Positions 6,063 to 8,868 of a DNA stretch of 8,868 nt are shown piece after piece. The stretch is taken from positions 1-8,868 of the forward strand of contig JALQXE010000062.1 in assembly GCA_023263235.1 (NCBI GenBank), given 5' to 3'. Position numbers and translations under genes: made by a program. The notes under the pieces were generated by a model. That model had not been told where the DNA came from and did no database searches. It saw only the letters and a program-made list of their open reading frames with translations. The stretch is from Sediminibacterium sp. (GTDB lineage Bacteria > Bacteroidota > Bacteroidia > Chitinophagales > Chitinophagaceae). Numbering within the stretch: the first letter of the stretch is position 1; each line of letters starts with the position of its first letter.

Positions 6063-7152
6063 ATGACGATAGAACAAATTAAGCGCATGAAGGACCAGGT
6101 AATTGTCCTGAGGAGGTTTCTTTGATGTTGACAATCGAATTCAAAAAGTAGATCAAGACAAACAAATTTCCTTGTCTCCTGGTTTTTGGGATGACAACAA
6201 GCGCGCTACAGGTATCATGAAAGAAATAAAGGTGAATGAATATTGGATTCATCTTTATCAAGATGTTGAAACCAGTGTTGAGGATTTTGCAGTATTATTT
6301 GATTTTTGGAAAGGTGGTGATGCCACAGAAATAGAAACTAAAGAAGCTTTTGATAAAGCGGTTTTACTCATAGAAGACGCCGAATTCAAAAGCACTTTAA
6401 ATAAACCTGAGGATGAATTACCTGCTATTATGCAAATTAATCCCGGTGCTGGCGGAACAGAGAGTCAGGATTGGGCAGAAATGCTATTAAGAATGTATAG
6501 TATGTATGGGGATAAGCAAGGATGGACAGTTACCTCTTTGGATTATCAGGAGGGAGATGGTGCTGGTATAAAATCTGCAACAATACAATTTGATGGGCCT
6601 TTTGCATATGGATTTTTAAAAGCAGAATCAGGGGTTCATCGTTTAGTTAGAATTTCGCCTTTTGATAGTAATGCAAGAAGACATACTTCTTTTGCTTCCG
6701 TTTATGTTTATCCATTAATTGATGATAGTATTGAAATTACAGTAAGTCCAGCCGATATAGAATGGGAATTTTACAGAAGTGGAGGTAAAGGTGGACAGAA
6801 TGTAAATAAAGTGGAAACGGCTGTTCGATTAAAACATTTACCCTCAGGCATCATTGTAGAATGTCAACAATCAAGAACACAGGGTGAGAACAGGGAAATC
6901 GCTATGAAAATGTTGAAGAGCAGGTTGTATGAGGAAGAGATGAGAAAAAAACAAGAAGCCTTAAATGCATCGAATTCAACAAAGAAAAAAATAGAGTGGG
7001 GAAGTCAAATTCGATCTTATGTATTCCATCCTTATAAAATGATTAAGGACCATCGAACGGATTATGAGGTAGGTAATGTGGGCCCAGTAATGGACGGAGA
7101 GATAGATGGCTTTATTAAAGCTTATTTAATGTCGGAGTCGGAGGAAAACTAA
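6063..7152 (+). CDS. prfB: Peptide chain release factor 2, expressed by +1 programmed frameshift
   Basis: RF2 recognises UGA and UAA in the ribosomal A site and triggers peptide release. The coding sequence is join(6063..6122, 6124..7152). Twenty codons from ATG at 6063 ([20 protein letters not shown]) end at an in-frame TGA (6123-6125). Skipping base 6123 continues as [13 protein letters not shown] to give 362 residues, close to the usual 365. Motifs in the joined protein are [10 protein letters not shown] (128-137), the SPF stop-codon selectivity tripeptide (198-200) and GGQ (243-245, within [11 protein letters not shown]), which catalyses hydrolysis. SPF rather than PxT separates it from RF1. 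A caller ignoring the shift would start at an internal TTG near 6172 and lose 36 residues. The start is 22 bases after rnpB; the stop overlaps the convergent OstA-like gene by 4 bases. Confidence 0.97.
6111..6126 (+). promoter_or_regulatory. prfB +1 frameshift site (autoregulatory)
   Basis: The site reads AGG AGG TTT CTT TGA T. AGGAGG (6111-6116) is a Shine-Dalgarno-like stimulator placed 3 bases before the slippery CTT, the same spacing as the classic AGGGGGTATCTTTGAC. The peptidyl-tRNA slips from CTT to TTT, so GAT (Asp) is read in place of TGA. When RF2 is scarce, slow termination at TGA favours the shift, giving negative feedback. The base after TGA is T rather than the usual C. A second TGA occurs two codons later in the zero frame (6129-6131). 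Confidence 0.95.
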
Positions 7153-8753
7153 TTTTTGGGAGAAAGGATATCGAATTTGCTTTTTGGTCTTGATTCCTCC
7201 TGCCAATTAAATCCTCTCATCTTTAGTTCTTCTTTAGATGTTTGTCTAATGGGCGTCATTTTCCCTTGAAGTTGGTTGATAAAAACAACTTTGGAGGCCT
7301 CTCCGTTTTCAAAACTAATCTCAATAATTTGTGAACTGGATTTATTTACGCCAATAAAATTTTGCTGATCATCTAATGCAAAATAAATATTTTCCGCATT
7401 GCCTTTCGTCTGCATTTTACTCAAATTGCCATCCAAAAACCAAGCGTTTAATCGTATTCCTTTTAATTGATTAAAGTATTGGGTAGTATCAATTTTGCTG
7501 GATGCATATGCGTTTTCAAAAACCTTTAATTGTTGAGGTTGCTTGTTTTCCAATAACATGTAAATGGTGTCACCTGTAATTTGATTGTTATTGGACCAAA
7601 CAATGGGCTTGTTTAATAATCTTATAGTGGAATCCGATAAGGCATAGAATAAGCTGTCACATCTTGCTTGTAAGGAATCAGAGAAAACACGGACGTTATG
7701 GAATGCTTCAAAGTACTTATCCAAAGTGGAGTCTTTCATTTTTCCAACACTATCTCTTGCTTTAGGAAGAGGTCTACTTAGTTCAGATACTTTAGCAGAA
7801 AACAAGGTATCAGCAGAGATATATAAAGTATCCTTAGCTTGTTTGATGAATAAAATGGGCAACTCCGTTGCTAACAAGATATCTTTTTTACGGTTGGATT
7901 TGATATTATTGGCCATTAGGTCAAAACTTAAACTATCCTTTGACTTATAGATGGCGTTGCCTCTAAACTCACCAAGACCTAGTGAGTCGTCAATGGCCAT
8001 TTCGTCCGCAATGAAGGTATAAGTACTGTCGTCAACAGAACTTCGTTCATATAAATAACCTTTCCTTGTTCCCGTATTGTAATTGCCATTTCGGGTTCGA
8101 ATGATTCTTGAACCGGTGATTATTTTAGTGGGGCTAATAAAATTGGCTAATTGAGAATAGGTATTGTACTCTAGAGTATCTGTGAAAATATTCGTTTCTG
8201 GATCTTTCACGACCACTTTATTTCTAAAAATAACATCTCTAGTTACGCCATAATAGTAGCCTTCTTTGCTGGTAAGGGTGGTTTTATTACGAACGAGTTT
8301 GCCTCCTTTTTTGAAATTTCCAATTTTTACAGAAACATCATAGTCTAGTGAATCCGTTGTTAGTACTCCTTTACCATCGGTGAGTTTAACATGTTTTCTT
8401 AAATATGCTTTTTTGGTATTCCCTATATACCTTAAATAGTCTGCATACGTATGTACACTGTCTGCGTCATTTATATGCACATTCCCAAATCCTTCTAATG
8501 TATTTAATGTGCTATTTAATATTAAGCTATCTCCAAATAGTAAGGTAGTACCTTGTCTTATTTTAACATGACCTACTAGGATCAAAAAATCCATGCTGTC
8601 CTTCTTTTTTACATTGTAGGTTTCTGCAGACAAGAATTCAATTAGCTTCGTATTGCTATCTATTGGGGCATTCGTTCCTCCTAGCACAGCTTGTGCATTG
8701 GACTTTTGCAAAGAACAAAGAAATAATATAATTAGGTAGCCAATTTTTCTCAT
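7149..8753 (-). CDS. OstA-like (LptA/LptD N-terminal type) LPS transport protein
   Basis: A 534-residue exported protein with a signal peptide ([20 protein letters not shown], cleavage likely before QAVLGG). Most of the mature chain is a series of short beta repeats with the OstA pattern, in which G-x-V segments alternate with DSL/ADYL segments. Examples are [20 protein letters not shown] (61-80), [20 protein letters not shown] (88-107) and [20 protein letters not shown] (120-139). This fold forms the periplasmic beta-jellyroll that conducts LPS in LptA and the LptD N-domain. The length exceeds that of LptA (about 185 residues), and there is no obvious C-terminal barrel. A periplasmic or lipid-bridge role is therefore more likely than LptD itself. 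Its ATG shares one base with the stop of the upstream MCE gene (TAATG), which indicates translational coupling. Confidence 0.85.
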   Translation of the reverse strand: MRKIGYLIILFLCSLQKSNAQAVLGGTNAPIDSNTKLIEFLSAETYNVKKKDSMDFLILVGHVKIRQGTTLLFGDSLILNSTLNTLEGFGNVHINDADSVHTYADYLRYIGNTKKAYLRKHVKLTDGKGVLTTDSLDYDVSVKIGNFKKGGKLVRNKTTLTSKEGYYYGVTRDVIFRNKVVVKDPETNIFTDTLEYNTYSQLANFISPTKIITGSRIIRTRNGNYNTGTRKGYLYERSSVDDSTYTFIADEMAIDDSLGLGEFRGNAIYKSKDSLSFDLMANNIKSNRKKDILLATELPILFIKQAKDTLYISADTLFSAKVSELSRPLPKARDSVGKMKDSTLDKYFEAFHNVRVFSDSLQARCDSLFYALSDSTIRLLNKPIVWSNNNQITGDTIYMLLENKQPQQLKVFENAYASSKIDTTQYFNQLKGIRLNAWFLDGNLSKMQTKGNAENIYFALDDQQNFIGVNKSSSQIIEISFENGEASKVVFINQLQGKMTPIRQTSKEELKMRGFNWQEESRPKSKFDILSPKN

Positions 8754-8868
8754 TAGTCTAGCGTATCTGCAAGTGGCTTAGTTAATGGCTTGGATTTGTC
8801 TTTTTTCCCGAATACTGAAACATTGACATATCTTTTTGGATGCATTTTTACATCATCTACTAATGTAT
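8753..8868 (-). CDS. MCE/MlaD-family protein, C-terminal end (partial)
   Basis: Reading the minus strand from 8866 gives 37 codons and a TAA: it starts TLVDDVKMHPKRYVNVSVFG and ends KPLADTLD. The stretch DVKMHPKRYVNVSVFGKK closely resembles the usual C-terminus of Bacteroidota MlaD/MCE-domain proteins (consensus about L.DLK.NPKRYV.FSVFGKKDK). Those proteins are anchored to the inner membrane and carry phospholipids across the periplasm with an Mla-type ABC transporter. The MCE domain itself lies outside the window, so the call rests on the tail and on coupling to the OstA-like gene. The frame has no stops and continues past the window edge. Confidence 0.7.
   Translation of the reverse strand, partial: TLVDDVKMHPKRYVNVSVFGKKDKSKPLTKPLADTLD

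Noticed and set aside
6123..6125. In-frame TGA near the start of prfB as a nonsense mutation or pseudogene
   Set aside because: It sits in the known RF2 recoding context (AGG AGG TTT CTT TGA), and the +1 frame continues with conserved RF2 sequence, so the gene is intact.
6079..6261. 60-residue minus-strand open frame
   Set aside because: It is antisense to the prfB frameshift region, which is clearly coding on the plus strand.
7726..7950. 74-residue plus-strand open frame
   Set aside because: It is antisense to the OstA-like gene with no family resemblance.

Overview
This AT-rich 8.9 kb window looks like ordinary chromosomal core DNA of a Bacteroidota bacterium, most plausibly of the Chitinophagales/Sphingobacteriales type (lineage is inference). 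The evidence is the rpmG-DUF4295-ftsY order typical of the phylum, an OstA-like LPS-transport gene coupled to an MCE (MlaD-type) gene, promoter-like TAnnTTTG motifs, and no Shine-Dalgarno sequence before any gene start. I see no mobile element, phage gene, CRISPR array or defence system.

Layout. 1-293: the last codons of rpmG (bL33), a 57-residue DUF4295 gene and a clear intrinsic terminator. 330-1289: ftsY, the signal recognition particle receptor GTPase. 1292-1813 (minus): a small predicted outer-membrane beta-barrel protein, convergent with ftsY and divergent from the next unit. 1903-5623 (plus): a tight three-gene unit of a short-chain-type polyprenyl diphosphate synthase, a cationic-amino-acid-transporter-like APC permease, and a DUF2027/Smr-domain protein. 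5661-6040: a promoter and a complete type A RNase P RNA gene (rnpB). 6063-7152: prfB (release factor 2), split by a +1 programmed frameshift and joined here into one 362-residue protein. 7149-8868 (minus): an OstA-like protein and, upstream of it, the C-terminus of an MCE/MlaD-family protein cut by the window edge.

Functional themes: translation and RNA maturation (bL33, DUF4295, RF2, RNase P RNA, possibly the Smr protein), membrane protein targeting (FtsY), isoprenoid and amino-acid membrane functions, and outer-membrane lipid/LPS transport (OstA-like, MCE).

Points most worth a second look: (i) prfB keeps a strong internal Shine-Dalgarno-like AGGAGG in a window where no gene start has one; (ii) rnpB runs into prfB with only 22 bases and no recognisable terminator; (iii) TAnnTTTG motifs sit exactly 4 bases before two start codons, and with rnpB as a ruler this predicts nearly leaderless transcripts. 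I did not find a wholly new system; the novelty here is regulatory.
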